Origin: Neorhizobium populisoli
GTDB taxonomy: Bacteria; Pseudomonadota; Alphaproteobacteria; Rhizobiales; Rhizobiaceae
Assembly (NCBI RefSeq): GCF_019430945.1
Contig: NZ_JAHYCB010000006.1
Span: forward strand, 124,001 to 188,000
Direction of reading: 5' to 3'
DNA: 64,000 bases
Of this stretch, positions 29,169 to 38,919 are shown piece by piece (the first letter of the stretch is position 1; each line of letters starts with the position of its first letter). Made by a program: the position numbers and the translations under genes. Below the pieces are notes generated by a model that saw only the letters and a program-made list of their open reading frames with translations, did not search any database and had not been told where the DNA came from.

Positions 29169-30272
29169 TTAACGCGACAGCCTCGCCAGAAGCTGGGCGG
29201 TGTAATCCACCATCGGCACGATGCGGGAATAATTGAGCCTTGTCGGCCCGATGACGCCCACCGCACCGACGATCCGGTCCTCGCCGTCGCGATAGGGTGC
29301 AACGATCAGCGACGAACCGGACAGCGAAAACAGCTTGTTTTCCGAGCCTATGAAGATGCGTACGCCCGGTCCTCGCTCGGCAAGTTCCATGATTTCGATC
29401 AGGCTGTCCTTCTTTTCGAGATCGTCGAACAGAAGCCTGAGGCGATCGAGATCGGTGACATCCGCGAGGCCCTGCAGAAGGTTGGCGCGGCCGCGCACGA
29501 TCAATTGGCTGGGCTTGCCCTCTTCCGCATCGCCCGACCAGACCGCAAGGCCACGCTCCACGAGATCCTGCGACAGCGTGTAGAGTTCGACCGCGACCTG
29601 ATCCTTGAGCTTCTTCAGCTCGTTGCGGAATTCCGGCAGGGTCTGGCCGGCCAGATGTGCATTGAGGAAATTGGCGGCCTCCGTTAGCTGCGAGGAGGTG
29701 ACGCCGGCCGGTAGTTCGATGATGCGGTTTTCCACCTGGTTATGGTCGCCGACCAGCACGGCGAGCGCCTTGGTGGGCTCCAGGCGGATGAATTCCACAT
29801 GTTTCAGCACCGGGTCGCTTTTGGCGGTGATGACGATGCCGGCGCCGCGCGAGACGCCGGACAGCATCAGGCTTGCCTCGGACATCAGCGTTTCGAGCGG
29901 CTGGTCGCGGTCGATGGGCCGGATCTGCCGGTCGATATTGGCGCGCTCTTCTTCCGACAGATTGCCGACCTGCATGAAGGCATCGACGAAAAAGCGCAGG
30001 CCCGTCTGGGTCGGCAGGCGGCCGGCGCTGATATGCGGCGAATAGATGAGGCCAAGCTCTTCGAGATCGCTCATGACATTGCGCACCGAGGCGGGCGACA
30101 GCGACATGGGCAGGATGCGCGACAGGTTGCGGGAGCCGAGCGGCTCGCCGGTTTCCAGATAGCTTTCGACGATGCGGCGGAAAATTTCGCGCGAACGGTC
30201 GTCGAGCACCGAATTGCTATCCCTGACCGGTCCCGAAAAATTCACCAATTCCCTCACCGCTTCGTTGATCAT
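29169..30272 (-). CDS. hrcA: Heat-inducible transcription repressor HrcA
   Basis: HrcA represses groESL-type operons by binding CIRCE elements. The 367-residue product has the N-terminal winged helix ([39 protein letters not shown]) and the GAF-like body with [12 protein letters not shown] and [20 protein letters not shown]. The frame opens at 30416, but ATG 30272 avoids an unusual extension that would run into the rph promoter region. It is divergent from rph, with 147 bp between start codons. Confidence 0.93.
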   Translation of the reverse strand: MINEAVRELVNFSGPVRDSNSVLDDRSREIFRRIVESYLETGEPLGSRNLSRILPMSLSPASVRNVMSDLEELGLIYSPHISAGRLPTQTGLRFFVDAFMQVGNLSEEERANIDRQIRPIDRDQPLETLMSEASLMLSGVSRGAGIVITAKSDPVLKHVEFIRLEPTKALAVLVGDHNQVENRIIELPAGVTSSQLTEAANFLNAHLAGQTLPEFRNELKKLKDQVAVELYTLSQDLVERGLAVWSGDAEEGKPSQLIVRGRANLLQGLADVTDLDRLRLLFDDLEKKDSLIEIMELAERGPGVRIFIGSENKLFSLSGSSLIVAPYRDGEDRIVGAVGVIGPTRLNYSRIVPMVDYTAQLLARLSR

Positions 30273-30419
30273 CGACGAGAAAATATAGTCATTCCGCCGC
30301 CCGGCGCAAAAGGGAAAATCGCGTGAGCCGCCGGCAGACAGCCGCAACAAGCCGCTTTCCCTTTGCAAAACCCCGGCCACCGTCCTAGAAGGACGCAAAC
30401 ATATATTAGGGAGCACGAC

Positions 30420-31139
30420 ATGCGGCCTTCAGGCAGACAGCTAAACCAGATGCGTAAGGTTTCTTTCGAGCGCAACTTCTCGAAGCACGCGGAAGGCTCC
30501 TGCCTTGTGAAGTTCGGCGATACGCATGTGCTCTGCACCGCAAGCCTTGAAGAAAAGACGCCGCCGTGGCTGCGCAATTCCGGCAAGGGCTGGGTCACCG
30601 CCGAATACGGCATGCTGCCGCGTGCCACCGGCGACCGCATGAAGCGCGAAGCCGCCGCCGGCAAACAGGGCGGCCGCACTCAGGAAATCCAGCGCCTGAT
30701 CGGCCGCTCGCTGCGGGCCGTCGTCGATCTCGGAGCACTCGGCGAAAAGCAGATCACCGTCGACTGCGACGTCATCCAGGCGGATGGCGGCACCCGCACC
30801 GCCGCGATTACCGGCGGCTGGATCGCGCTTTACGATTGCCTGAAGTGGATGGAAGCCCGCTCGATGACCAAGGTCGAGAAGGTGCTGAAGGATCATGTCG
30901 CGGCGATTTCCTGCGGCATCTTCGCCAACCAGCCGGTGATCGACCTCGACTATCTCGAAGACTCGGCTGCCGAGACCGACGCCAATTTCGTGATGACCGG
31001 CTCGGGCGGCATCGTCGAGGTTCAGGGCACGGCGGAAGGTGCGCCGTTCAGCCAGGAAGAGTTCCTAAAGCTGCTCGCGCTGGCGCAGGATGGCACGCGG
31101 GAGCTGGTGGCGATGCAGAAGCAGGCGATCGGCGGCTGA
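30420..31139 (+). CDS. rph: Ribonuclease PH
   Basis: RNase PH trims 3' ends of tRNA precursors by phosphorolysis. The 239-residue product starts [20 protein letters not shown], contains the phosphate-binding [20 protein letters not shown], the acidic metal site in [19 protein letters not shown], and ends with the family tail [22 protein letters not shown] 30420 lies 7 bases after AGGGAG; the frame opens upstream at 30363. It is divergent from hrcA, the usual order in Rhizobiales. Confidence 0.96.
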   Translation: MRPSGRQLNQMRKVSFERNFSKHAEGSCLVKFGDTHVLCTASLEEKTPPWLRNSGKGWVTAEYGMLPRATGDRMKREAAAGKQGGRTQEIQRLIGRSLRAVVDLGALGEKQITVDCDVIQADGGTRTAAITGGWIALYDCLKWMEARSMTKVEKVLKDHVAAISCGIFANQPVIDLDYLEDSAAETDANFVMTGSGGIVEVQGTAEGAPFSQEEFLKLLALAQDGTRELVAMQKQAIGG

Positions 31140-31164
31140 TAGCTCGACTTTTTATCTAAAGGCA

Positions 31165-31304
31165 GCCCCTCATCCGGCTGCCGCTACCTTCTCCCCGCTC
31201 GCGGGGAGAAGGACATGTGCCGCACCGGCCACCTCAACCACGAACGTCGCATAGGGCACGTCCCCTCGCCCCGTTTACGGGGAGAGGGTTAGGGTGAGGG
31301 GCAC
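31165..31304. repeat. GC-rich palindromic intergenic repeat with two hairpins
   Basis: A stem of 12-bp arms (31187-31198 and 31201-31212, centred on CTCCCCGC/GCGGGGAG) is followed by a second hairpin at 31262-31287 (CCCCG-TTTA-CGGGG core). The whole unit is flanked by GCCCCTCA and TGAGGGGC. Similar CCCTCA...TGAGGG-bounded elements are common between rhizobial genes. It fills the gap between rph and the VOC gene and may act as a transcription or decay barrier. Confidence 0.7.
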
Positions 31305-31320
31305 CTTTGAAAGATCAAAT

Positions 31321-31728
31321 ATGATCGAAGGCATTCTCGAAACCGCGCTCTACGTCGACGATATCAATGCCGCCGAAGCCTTCTACGGCAAAATCCTCGG
31401 CCTCGAAAAAGTCCTGCGTGCGGGCAACCGGCATGCATTCTTCCGCTGCGGCCTCGGCATTCTGCTGATCTTCAATCCCACCGAGACCATCAAACCACCC
31501 TCCTCCGATGCCCTGCCCGTGCCGCCGCATGGCGCGACCGGCCCCGGGCACGCCTGTTTCCGCATGAGCGGCGAGGCGATTGACAGGATGGTGGAAAAGC
31601 TCAACAAGGCGGGCATACCAATCGAAAGCGATTTTCGCTGGTCGAACGGCGCGCGGTCCATTTATTTCCGCGACCCCGCCGGCAACAGCCTCGAATGCGC
31701 AGAGCCGAAACTCTGGAATATCGAATAG
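31321..31728 (+). CDS. VOC-family (glyoxalase/bleomycin-resistance-like) protein
   Basis: A 135-residue single-domain vicinal-oxygen-chelate protein. Both betaalphabeta modules are visible: [21 protein letters not shown] at the start, and [20 protein letters not shown] through [20 protein letters not shown] at the end, with candidate metal-binding residues His and Glu. Substrate is unknown. ATG 31321 directly follows the repeat; no obvious Shine-Dalgarno was seen. The rdgB ATG is 8 bp after its stop, suggesting a short operon with rdgB. Confidence 0.85.
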   Translation: MIEGILETALYVDDINAAEAFYGKILGLEKVLRAGNRHAFFRCGLGILLIFNPTETIKPPSSDALPVPPHGATGPGHACFRMSGEAIDRMVEKLNKAGIPIESDFRWSNGARSIYFRDPAGNSLECAEPKLWNIE

Positions 31729-31736
31729 GAATTTTC

Positions 31737-32381
31737 ATGCGCAAGCTCGATACCAAGACCATCGTCGTTGCCAGCCACAATGCCGGGAAAATCCGCGAGA
31801 TCGCCGAACTGATCGGCCCCTTCGGCTTTTCGGCGAAATCCGCCGCCGAACTGAAGTTCGAGGAGCCGGACGAGACGGGTACGACATTCGAGGAAAACGC
31901 CGCGATCAAGGCTCTTGCCTCCGCCAAGGCCTCCGGCATGCCGGCGCTGTCAGACGATTCAGGCATCGTCATCGATGCGCTGGACGGCGCGCCGGGCGTC
32001 TATACTGCCAACTGGGCGGAGCGCGAGGACGGCAGCCGCGATTTCCAGATGGCGATGGAAAAGGTCGAAAAGGCGCTGCAGGACAAGGGTGCGACCAAGC
32101 CGGAGCAGCGCACCTGCCGCTTCGTCAGCGTGCTCTGCCTCGCCTGGCCGGACGGCCATACGGAAATGTTCCGCGGCGAGGTCGAAGGCACATTCGCCTG
32201 GCCGCCGCGCGGAACCGAGGGTTTCGGTTACGATCCTATCTTTCAGCCGGTGGGTTATGATACTACCTTCGGCGAAATGAGCAGCGATCAGAAACACGGC
32301 TGGAAGCCGGGCGATGCGGAAGCACTTTCCCACCGCGCCCGCGCCTTTAAACGTTTCGTGGAAACATGCTTGGAAGCGTGA
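31737..32381 (+). CDS. rdgB: RdgB/HAM1 non-canonical purine NTP pyrophosphatase
   Basis: Hydrolyses dITP and XTP to keep deaminated purines out of DNA. The 214-residue product contains [56 protein letters not shown] and the family motif [14 protein letters not shown] 31737 is 6 bases after AGGA. A 15-bp near-perfect tandem repeat spans its stop codon and the start of hemW. The product is complete. Confidence 0.96.
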   Translation: MRKLDTKTIVVASHNAGKIREIAELIGPFGFSAKSAAELKFEEPDETGTTFEENAAIKALASAKASGMPALSDDSGIVIDALDGAPGVYTANWAEREDGSRDFQMAMEKVEKALQDKGATKPEQRTCRFVSVLCLAWPDGHTEMFRGEVEGTFAWPPRGTEGFGYDPIFQPVGYDTTFGEMSSDQKHGWKPGDAEALSHRARAFKRFVETCLEA

Positions 32382-32403
32382 CTTAGAGAAGCGTGAGTTA
32401 GAC

Positions 32404-33582
32404 TTGAACCCCGCCGCACCCCTTCTGCCAGATACCGGAGAACCCGGGTTCGGCGTCTACGTTCATTGGCCCTTCTGTGCGGCCAAGTGTCCGTATTGCG
32501 ATTTCAACAGCCATGTCCGCCATCAGCCGGTAGACCAGCCGCGCTTCACCGCCGCCTTCCTCAAGGAGATGGACGTGATGCGGAAGATGAGCGGGCCGAA
32601 GACGGTAACCAGCGTCTTCCTCGGCGGCGGCACACCTTCGCTGATGGACCCGGCCACCGTCGCGGCGATCCTCGACGGCATTGCCAGCCGCTGGCATATG
32701 CCGGATGGCATCGAGATCACCATGGAAGCCAACCCTTCCAGCGTCGAGGCAACCCGTTTCCGCGGTTATCGCGATGCCGGCGTCAATCGCGTGTCGCTCG
32801 GCGTGCAGGCGCTGAACGATCCGGACCTCAAGTTTCTCGGTCGATTGCATGACGTCGCCGATGCATTGAAGGCGATTAAACTGGCGCGCGACATCTTTCC
32901 GCGCATGTCCTTCGACCTCATCTATGCCCGGCCGAACCAGACGGTGGCGGCCTGGGAAGCGGAGCTGAAAGAGGCGATCTCCTATGCCGTCGATCATCTG
33001 TCGCTCTATCAGCTGACGATCGAGGAAGGCACGCCCTTTTTCGGCCTGCACAAGGCGGGAAAGCTGATCGTGCCGGATGGCGACCAATCGGCGGAACTCT
33101 ACGAGGCGACGCAGGAGATCACCGCACAGCACGGCATGCCGGCCTATGAGGTTTCCAACCATGCGGTGCCCGGCGCCGAAAGCCGCCATAACCTGACCTA
33201 TTGGCGTTACGGCGATTATGCCGGCATCGGCCCCGGCGCTCACGGCCGGCTGACGCGCGGATCAAGCAAGCTCGCCACCTCGACCGAACGGCGACCGGAA
33301 ACCTGGCTCGAACAGGTGGAACGCATCGGCCACGGCATGCTGGAAGAGGAAGTGCTGGGCTATGAGGAACAGGCAGACGAATTGCTGCTGATGGGGCTTC
33401 GGCTGCGCGAAGGCGTCGATCTCGCCCGCTGGCAACAGCTTTCAGGTCGCGATCCGGACCCGATCCGCGAGGAGCGGCTCTTGGATCACGGGTTCATCGA
33501 GCGGCTGGGGAATTCCCGGCTGCGGTGCACGCCGTCGGGCATGCTGATCCTCGATGCGGTGGTGGCCGATCTGGCTTGTTGA
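32404..33582 (+). CDS. hemW: Radical SAM protein HemW (coproporphyrinogen III oxidase-like, heme chaperone)
   Basis: HemW is a radical-SAM protein thought to insert heme, often annotated as HemN. The 4Fe-4S motif (HWPFCAAKCPYCDFNSH, C-x3-C-x2-C) is present near residue 20, along with GGGTPSL, the HemW-type EANP, VNRVSLGVQ and NHAVPGAESRHNLTYWRYGDY segments. The open frame begins inside rdgB at 32314. Since no ATG follows the rdgB stop, TTG 32404 is proposed (392 residues); translation from the upstream ATG is possible but would add unusual residues. Confidence 0.92.
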   Translation: MNPAAPLLPDTGEPGFGVYVHWPFCAAKCPYCDFNSHVRHQPVDQPRFTAAFLKEMDVMRKMSGPKTVTSVFLGGGTPSLMDPATVAAILDGIASRWHMPDGIEITMEANPSSVEATRFRGYRDAGVNRVSLGVQALNDPDLKFLGRLHDVADALKAIKLARDIFPRMSFDLIYARPNQTVAAWEAELKEAISYAVDHLSLYQLTIEEGTPFFGLHKAGKLIVPDGDQSAELYEATQEITAQHGMPAYEVSNHAVPGAESRHNLTYWRYGDYAGIGPGAHGRLTRGSSKLATSTERRPETWLEQVERIGHGMLEEEVLGYEEQADELLLMGLRLREGVDLARWQQLSGRDPDPIREERLLDHGFIERLGNSRLRCTPSGMLILDAVVADLAC

Positions 33583-33600
33583 TAGGTGGCGCCGCATCCT

Positions 33601-33738
33601 CCTTTCTCCCCCCTTGCGGGGAGATGTCGCCAGAGGCGACAGAGGGGGGTGGTTCAGCAATCTCTACCGTCGGGTTCGTGGCACCACCCCCATCCGTCAG
33701 CTCCGCTGACATCTTCCCCGCAAGGGGGGAAGATGGGT
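33601..33738. repeat. RIME-like element: imperfect inverted repeat with compensatory inner stems
   Basis: Left arm 33601-33653 and right arm 33683-33738 are homologous in opposite orientation. Both carry a CTCCCC...CGGGG-like outer stem, but the inner stems differ: GTCGCC/GGCGAC on the left and GTCAGC/GCTGAC on the right. The base differences keep pairing. The outer motif is shared with the 504-659 element. It lies between hemW and a convergent methyltransferase gene. Confidence 0.75.
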
Positions 33739-33839
33739 GGGTGACGTACCGTGCCCCTTAATCCCTGACGCCGCGTGAGGCACATCCCCTCTCCCCATCA
33801 AAACAGGAAGAGGGTGAAGGGCGATCTCCCAACGGAGAG

Positions 33840-34433
33840 CTACTTCACCGCAATCACATGCAGCCAGTCGGTCGGGCGCTTATCGTAACCGCTGCCCTTG
33901 TCCTCGTCGATTTCGATCGAACCCCAGGGCATCGCCTCGTAAGCCGCCTGCAGCCAGTCCTTCGACGGATAGTTGAAGAACCGCCCGAGGCCATCATGAC
34001 CTTCCGCCTCACCGGCCTTGAAGCTGGCATAAAACACGCCGCCGGGCCGTAACGCCGTGTGGATCTTGGCTAGAATGCCGCCGAGATCGGATCGCGGCAC
34101 ATGCAGAAGGCAGGCATTGGCCCAGACACCGTCGAAGGCTGCGACCATGTCGATATCCTCGAACCGCAGCACGCCGACCGGGATGCCGAGGCGTTTCGAA
34201 GCCTCCTCCGTCATCTCCGGCGTGCCGTCGGTCGGCGCGGCGCGTAAGCCGCGGGCGATCATTTCGGCGCTGTCGCGGCCATTGCCGCAGCCAAGTTCAA
34301 GCACTTCGGCGCCCGGCTGAAGCCTTGTCAGAAACCGGTCGAGCCGCATCAGGCTCGCTCCGGAAAGGGCATCGGCATAGGTGACAGCATTGTCGGAATA
34401 GAATTTTGCGGTGGCGTTTTCGTCGATGCTCAT
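33840..34433 (-). CDS. Class I SAM-dependent methyltransferase
   Basis: A 197-residue small-molecule-type methyltransferase. Motif I is EVLELGCGNGRDSAEMIARG, the post-I segment FDGVWANACLLHVP, and the PGGVFYASFKAGE segment follows. It resembles tellurite-resistance TehB-like or general Methyltransf_25 enzymes, but the substrate is unknown. ATG 34433 follows AGAGGTAAG; the frame opens at 34478. It begins 4 bp after the stop of the LysE gene and is probably co-transcribed with it. Confidence 0.85.
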   Translation of the reverse strand: MSIDENATAKFYSDNAVTYADALSGASLMRLDRFLTRLQPGAEVLELGCGNGRDSAEMIARGLRAAPTDGTPEMTEEASKRLGIPVGVLRFEDIDMVAAFDGVWANACLLHVPRSDLGGILAKIHTALRPGGVFYASFKAGEAEGHDGLGRFFNYPSKDWLQAAYEAMPWGSIEIDEDKGSGYDKRPTDWLHVIAVK

Positions 34434-34437
34434 GATC

Positions 34438-35055
34438 TTACCTCTGTGAAAGGAGCAGCTTGGTGCCGAAGCCGACAAAGATCATGCCGACGCCGAGATC
34501 GATCTTGCTCTTGGCCTTGAGATAGGCGGCCGCCACCGTGCGGTGGGTGATGAGGCCGATCAGGACGGTGTAGTAGAGCGTGGAGACCGTCATCATCACG
34601 GCGATTGCCGCAAGCCCGTAAAAGAACGGCGTGCCGACCGGCATGGTCGCGGCAAACAGCGAGGCGACGAACAGCGCCGATTTCGGGTTGGCGAGATTGG
34701 TCGCCAGACCCATGCGGTAGGCCGTCTTCAGGGGGATATCGACCTTGGCGGCGGTCAGATCCGTCACTTGCCGTGCCTTGCGCAGGTCGAAGAAAATCTT
34801 GGCGCCGAGCCAGACGAGATAAAGCCCGCCGACGATCTTCAGCGCCAGGAAGGCGAAGGGTGCCGCCTGAAAAAGCACGTTGATGCCGAGCCAGCCGGCG
34901 AGGCCCCAGCAAAGCGTGCCGGTGATCGTGCCGGCAGCTGCCACCAGCGCCACCTTGCGCGGCGCCGTCAGGCAATACCGCATGATCAGCAGCGTATTGG
35001 GACCCGGCGTGATGCAGGCCACGCCCCAGATCATCGCGACCGACAGAAGAAACAT
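34438..35055 (-). CDS. LysE-family amino-acid exporter
   Basis: A 205-residue inner-membrane exporter with about six membrane helices. The family signature is ACITPGPNTLLIMRYCLTAP near the N-terminus, followed by ALKIVGGLYLVWLGAKIFFD and GLATNLANPKSALFVASLF. Members export lysine, threonine, homoserine lactones or related compounds; the substrate here cannot be named. ATG 35055 follows GGAGAG. The upstream open frame to 35160 crosses the dnaA terminator and is rejected as coding. Confidence 0.88.
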   Translation of the reverse strand: MFLLSVAMIWGVACITPGPNTLLIMRYCLTAPRKVALVAAAGTITGTLCWGLAGWLGINVLFQAAPFAFLALKIVGGLYLVWLGAKIFFDLRKARQVTDLTAAKVDIPLKTAYRMGLATNLANPKSALFVASLFAATMPVGTPFFYGLAAIAVMMTVSTLYYTVLIGLITHRTVAAAYLKAKSKIDLGVGMIFVGFGTKLLLSQR

Positions 35056-35146
35056 GGCAGGCTCTCCAAAGGCTTTGTCGGCGCGTTGATGAGCCTGCCC
35101 GGCCTGCCGGTCAAGAAAAATCGCGCGGACATGGAAGCGCAAACCG

Positions 35147-35181
35147 AAAAGGCGCCGCAACCGTCAGGTCGCAGCGCCTTT
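35147..35181 (-). terminator. Rho-independent terminator of dnaA
   Basis: Arms 35148-35162 and 35167-35181 form a 15-bp stem with two G-U pairs and a GTCA loop. On the minus strand the stem is followed by TTTTC. It is 54 bp past the dnaA stop. Confidence 0.75.
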
Positions 35182-35235
35182 GCCATTCATGAAGATCCGT
35201 AACAGGCCGCCGCTTACGGCAGCCCGCAGCCTTGA

Positions 35236-36810
35236 TCAGGCGTTGTTTTCGTTGATCAGACGCTTCAGAAGCTCAACCTCGTGGCTGAGCTTGGTGTCGC
35301 CGGAGATCAGTTCCTCGATCTTGCGGACCGCATGCAGGACCGTCGTGTGGTCACGACCGCCGAAACGCCGGCCGATTTCCGGGAAGGAACGCGGCGTCAT
35401 GGTCTTCGACAGATACATGGCGACCTGGCGCGGCTTGACGATGACGCGGGTGCGGCGGTTCGACACCAGTTCCTGGCGCGAAACATTGTAATGACGGGCG
35501 ACGACGCGCTGGATGTCCTCGATGCGGACACGCTTGGCTTCGCCTGCACCCACCAGATGGGCAAGCAGTTCGTCCACACGGTCGATCGACAGCGACGGCT
35601 CGAACGAGCGGCGGAACAGCAGCTGATTGAAGGCCCCTTCCAGTTCGCGACCGCTGGCGGTGACGTTGCGCGCTACGTGGTTGAGGATATCGGCCGGGAT
35701 ATCCAGCGACGGGTCGTCCTGGCGGGCGGTCGCGAGACGGCCCTTCAGCATTTCCAGACGCATTTCATAATCCGGCGCCTCGACCTCGATCGCCACGCCG
35801 CCCTGCAGGCGGGAACGAACGCGCGGATCGAGCGATTCCAGCTCCCAAGGCGCGCGGTCGGCGGCAACGACGACCTGCTTGGCGCTGTCGAGCAGCATGT
35901 TCAGGAGATGGCAGAACTCGTTCTGGATCATCTTGCCCTGCAGGAACTGCATGTCGTCGATGATCAGCAGGTCGATATTGCGCAGGCTATCCTTCAGCGT
36001 CAGCGCGTCATTGTCGCGGATCGCGGTTGCGAAACGCCACATGAAATATTCCGCCGTCAGATAGACCACGCGCGGCATGCGATCGCTGCTGACCGCCGCA
36101 TTGGCGATCGCCTGCAGAAGATGCGTCTTGCCGAGACCGACACCCGAATGGATGAAGAGCGGATTGAAGCGCACGGCACCGGCACCAGCTTCGGCAATCG
36201 TCTTGGCTGCAGCGAGAGCCACGCGGTTGGACGGACCTTCAATGAAGGTGTCGAAGGTGAAGCGGCTATCGAGCGGCGAGCCGAACAGCGGGCTTGCAGA
36301 CGATGCCGGACGAGCCGGGGCTGCAGAGGGCGTCGGGAACGTGGCGATCTTGCCGATTTCGCGCGGGCCCGTTTCACGGGCTGCATCGCGGCGCGGGAAA
36401 GACTGCGACGAAACGTGCTCCGCCACGGCGCCACGTTCTTCAGGCGCTCGGGTGACGTTGCGGCTGGCGCTGCGCACCAGGATTTCCACCTTCAGGATTT
36501 CGGAATCTTCCGCCTGGAATATGGTCGTGATGAGATCGAGATAGCGGTTGTTGATCCAGGACTTCAGAAAAGTCGTCGGCACCGTAAGGCGAACAACGCT
36601 TTTCGAAACGGAATGCAGCTTCAAACGCCCGAACCAGCTTGCATAAACGTCCTGGCCGACCTGTGCTTTCAAACGTGCGCTAAACCGCTCAAAAAGAGCA
36701 TCATGCTTCATTTCCGATGTTTCCCCTGCCGCCTGGGAGTAAACTGAATCGAGTGCCTGCCGCGCGTGGTCCCCATTACCCGCACGTGCCGAACCGGTAT
36801 TGATATGCAT
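35236..36810 (-). CDS. dnaA: Chromosomal replication initiator DnaA
   Basis: DnaA binds and melts the origin. The 524-residue product has domain I ([34 protein letters not shown]), a linker, the AAA+ domain with Walker [19 protein letters not shown] and Walker [15 protein letters not shown], and the DNA-binding domain IV with the signature [19 protein letters not shown]. Start choice: the frame opens at 36855; ATG 36810 (MHINTGSAR) has an upstream AAGGCGG and is preferred, but shorter starts remain possible. The upstream ~800 bp carries clustered GANTC sites. The terminator at 35147-35181 ends the transcript. Confidence 0.96.
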   Translation of the reverse strand: MHINTGSARAGNGDHARQALDSVYSQAAGETSEMKHDALFERFSARLKAQVGQDVYASWFGRLKLHSVSKSVVRLTVPTTFLKSWINNRYLDLITTIFQAEDSEILKVEILVRSASRNVTRAPEERGAVAEHVSSQSFPRRDAARETGPREIGKIATFPTPSAAPARPASSASPLFGSPLDSRFTFDTFIEGPSNRVALAAAKTIAEAGAGAVRFNPLFIHSGVGLGKTHLLQAIANAAVSSDRMPRVVYLTAEYFMWRFATAIRDNDALTLKDSLRNIDLLIIDDMQFLQGKMIQNEFCHLLNMLLDSAKQVVVAADRAPWELESLDPRVRSRLQGGVAIEVEAPDYEMRLEMLKGRLATARQDDPSLDIPADILNHVARNVTASGRELEGAFNQLLFRRSFEPSLSIDRVDELLAHLVGAGEAKRVRIEDIQRVVARHYNVSRQELVSNRRTRVIVKPRQVAMYLSKTMTPRSFPEIGRRFGGRDHTTVLHAVRKIEELISGDTKLSHEVELLKRLINENNA

Positions 36811-36855
36811 TATTGTCGCCGCCTTCCAAATCGTAGCCTGGCGGTTCTCGTTCAC

Positions 36856-37613
36856 GCCGCCAGAACAAACTTCGTTTTACGGCAAAGCAAAACCATTCCC
36901 AGTAACTGAGAACCTTCGCCGCCCGTCCCCTTTTTCAGAAACTTTCGTTCGCCTCGTCGCAATCGAAAGCCTCACCCCAGCTTCGCCTCGTAAACGACGC
37001 CAGGTCCACGGAAGCCACTCCGCAATCAGAAGTCCCATCCTCGTCATGGGCCACCCGAGCTTCTTCCCTCTCGTTCGTCCGATGCTGCGCACCGGCTTCG
37101 ATTGGACAAAACCACCCTGCTCCGGAAACTGCCAATTTCCGGCGCACAACCGATGGTTATTTGGAAAACGGGCACGATCGTCCCGTTGCAAGGGGCAGAA
37201 AGTCTCCGCGCCGTCCTGAAGTGAACAGCTGTCGGCAGCCCTCTGAAGTATTCCCCGCGCCCCTTGCTGAAAACCATTTAGGCAGGATCAAATGGCAAGA
37301 TCAATGATGAATTTTACGCAAAATTAAGAGCCGGCCGTTGACTCTGCGAACGTGGTTTGAATGTCACAGAGGCCTTCATGGAGAATCGCTTTTGAATCAA
37401 TGGGATTCATTTTTGGCATACAGTGTCGGCGATTGTTCACAGAAAAAATAAAAATCTGCTTGACTCACTTTGAGGCCTTTTGACTCCGGCAAAAGTCACG
37501 CACTGAGCCATGAACCTCCCGCAAACATTTGTTTTAAATGATTTTTTTCTGTCACGCCCCCGACACGAAAGTGTTATTGAGCCGGATAAATATAAGGACG
37601 CCTGAGAGAAACA
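36856..37613. other. Long non-coding region between dnaA and rpsT
   Basis: No convincing gene is seen in these ~760 bp; open frames here lack family resemblance and ribosome-binding sites. The half near dnaA (36856-37260) is GC-rich and featureless to the eye. The distal half (37261-37613) is AT-rich with T-runs, six GANTC sites and one DnaA-box-like nonamer. It must hold the dnaA promoter and might hold a small RNA, which was not identifiable. Confidence 0.6.
37340..37486. promoter_or_regulatory. Cluster of six GANTC (CcrM) sites and a DnaA-box-like site upstream of dnaA
   Basis: GANTC occurs at 37340, 37383, 37394, 37404, 37462 and 37482, six in 147 bp where about 0.6 would be expected by chance. 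TTGTTCACA at 37433-37441 differs by one base from the DnaA box TTATNCACA. GANTC is the CcrM methylation site, and methylation state controls cell-cycle promoters, including dnaA in Caulobacter. This suggests cell-cycle and DnaA feedback control; promoter activity here is inferred. Confidence 0.6.
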
Positions 37614-37641
37614 CAAAAAGCCCGGTCCAAGGACCAGGCTT
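37614..37641 (-). terminator. Rho-independent terminator of rpsT
   Basis: AGCCCGGTCC (37619-37628) pairs with GGACCAGGCT (37631-37640) with one mismatch. On the minus strand a run of five T residues follows. It lies 27 bp past the rpsT stop. Confidence 0.75.
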
Positions 37642-37667
37642 CATTTTGAAACAGTTTTTGGTGACTA

Positions 37668-37934
37668 TTAGGCCTGAAGGGCCTTCACACGTGCAGCAAG
37701 ACGGGACACCTTGCGGGATGCCGTATTGCTGTGGAGCACGCCCTTGGTAGCGGCGCGAGCGATTTCCGGCTGGGCAGCCTTCAGGGCTTCGGCAGCGACT
37801 GCAACGTCACCCGTTGCGATGGCTTCTTCGACCCTGCGGATGAAGCCACGAACGCGCGAACGACGCGACTTGTTGACGGCGGTCTGGCGAGCGATCTTGC
37901 GGGTCGCCTTTTTCGCCGAAGTTGTATTGGCCAT
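37668..37934 (-). CDS. rpsT: 30S ribosomal protein S20
   Basis: An 88-residue basic ribosomal protein starting [20 protein letters not shown], with the typical [19 protein letters not shown] and a C-terminal [19 protein letters not shown]. Length and composition fit S20, which binds 16S rRNA early in 30S assembly. It is on the dnaA strand, with its own terminator, and is preceded by a gap of 194 bp that should hold its promoter. Confidence 0.97.
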   Translation of the reverse strand: MANTTSAKKATRKIARQTAVNKSRRSRVRGFIRRVEEAIATGDVAVAAEALKAAQPEIARAATKGVLHSNTASRKVSRLAARVKALQA

Positions 37935-38128
37935 TTATGCCTCTCTACGAATTCGAACCAAAACTCCACCGTTGCCGCATCGGTCCTGCGACCCTCAATC
38001 CAGCAAATGGGGAGCAATAGAGGAAGCCGTTGATCAGGCTTTCCCAACTGTGGGCGGGCATATAGCCGGAATAGCCGCCCCCGTCAACGCGGATTCTGCC
38101 CAAGTACGAAGTAAGTGTGACGCCGTTT

Positions 38129-38902
38129 TCAGCGGTTTTCGAATTGCGGTTTCCGCTTTTCGACAAAGGCGGCCATGCCTTCCTTCTGATCGGCGGTGGC
38201 AAAAAGCGAGTGGAAAAGCCGCCGCTCGAACCGCAACCCTTCGCCAAGCGTCGCCTCGAAGGAGCGGGCGACCGCCTCCTTGGCCATCAGCACGGCAGCG
38301 CGCGGGAAGGAGGCGATCTTTGCGGCCGCCTCGACCGCCTCGTCCAGGAGACGTTCCGGCGCCACGATGCGCGAGACGAGGCCGGCACGTTCGGCTTCCG
38401 CCGCATCCATCATCCGGCCGGTCAGGACGAGGTCCATGGCTTTCGCCTTGCCGACGGCGCGGGTCAGGCGCTGCGATCCGCCCATGCCGGGGATGACACC
38501 GAGGGTGATTTCCGGCTGGCCGAATTTCGCGGTGTCCGATGCGATGATGAAATCGCACATCATGGCAAGCTCGCAGCCGCCGCCGAGCGCAAAGCCGGAT
38601 ACAGCGGCGATCATCGGCTTGCGGGTGCTGGCGATGGCTTCCCAGCCTGAAATGAAGTCGTTGACGTAAGCTTCGACGAAATCGATGCCCTGCATTTCCT
38701 TGATGTCGGCACCGGCCGCGAAGGCCTTTTCAGAACCGGTCAGCACGATCGCGCCCACTGCAGCATCCTTGCCGAAACCGGCCAATGCGTCAGTCAGTTC
38801 GGCCATGACCGTCGAATTCAGCGCGTTCAGCGCCTTCGGCCGGTTGAGCGTGATGACCGCGACGGCGCCGCGGGTTTCGGTCAGCAGGGTCTCGTAGCTC
38901 AT
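38129..38902 (-). CDS. Enoyl-CoA hydratase
   Basis: A 257-residue crotonase-fold enzyme that hydrates 2-enoyl-CoA in fatty-acid beta-oxidation. Seen motifs are [31 protein letters not shown] (oxyanion hole), [19 protein letters not shown] with a catalytic Glu, and [20 protein letters not shown] with the second Glu-equivalent region. Start ATG 38902 is chosen over the adjacent ATG 38905 for its spacing from GAGGAG; the frame opens at 39007. It lies 17 bp after the mutM stop and is probably co-transcribed. Confidence 0.93.
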   Translation of the reverse strand: MSYETLLTETRGAVAVITLNRPKALNALNSTVMAELTDALAGFGKDAAVGAIVLTGSEKAFAAGADIKEMQGIDFVEAYVNDFISGWEAIASTRKPMIAAVSGFALGGGCELAMMCDFIIASDTAKFGQPEITLGVIPGMGGSQRLTRAVGKAKAMDLVLTGRMMDAAEAERAGLVSRIVAPERLLDEAVEAAAKIASFPRAAVLMAKEAVARSFEATLGEGLRFERRLFHSLFATADQKEGMAAFVEKRKPQFENR

Positions 38903-38919
38903 CATTGTCTCCTCTCGGC

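Noticed and set aside
30273..30419. CIRCE operator between hrcA and rph
   Set aside because: No TTAGCACTC-N9-GAGTGCTAA-like repeat seen.
36800..37219. Small open frames upstream of dnaA
   Set aside because: No ribosome-binding sites or family resemblance; Arg/Ser/Pro-biased as in GC-rich non-coding DNA.
37261..37613. Chromosomal origin of replication
   Set aside because: AT-rich with GANTC sites, but only one near-consensus DnaA box; origins in this group are usually not beside dnaA.
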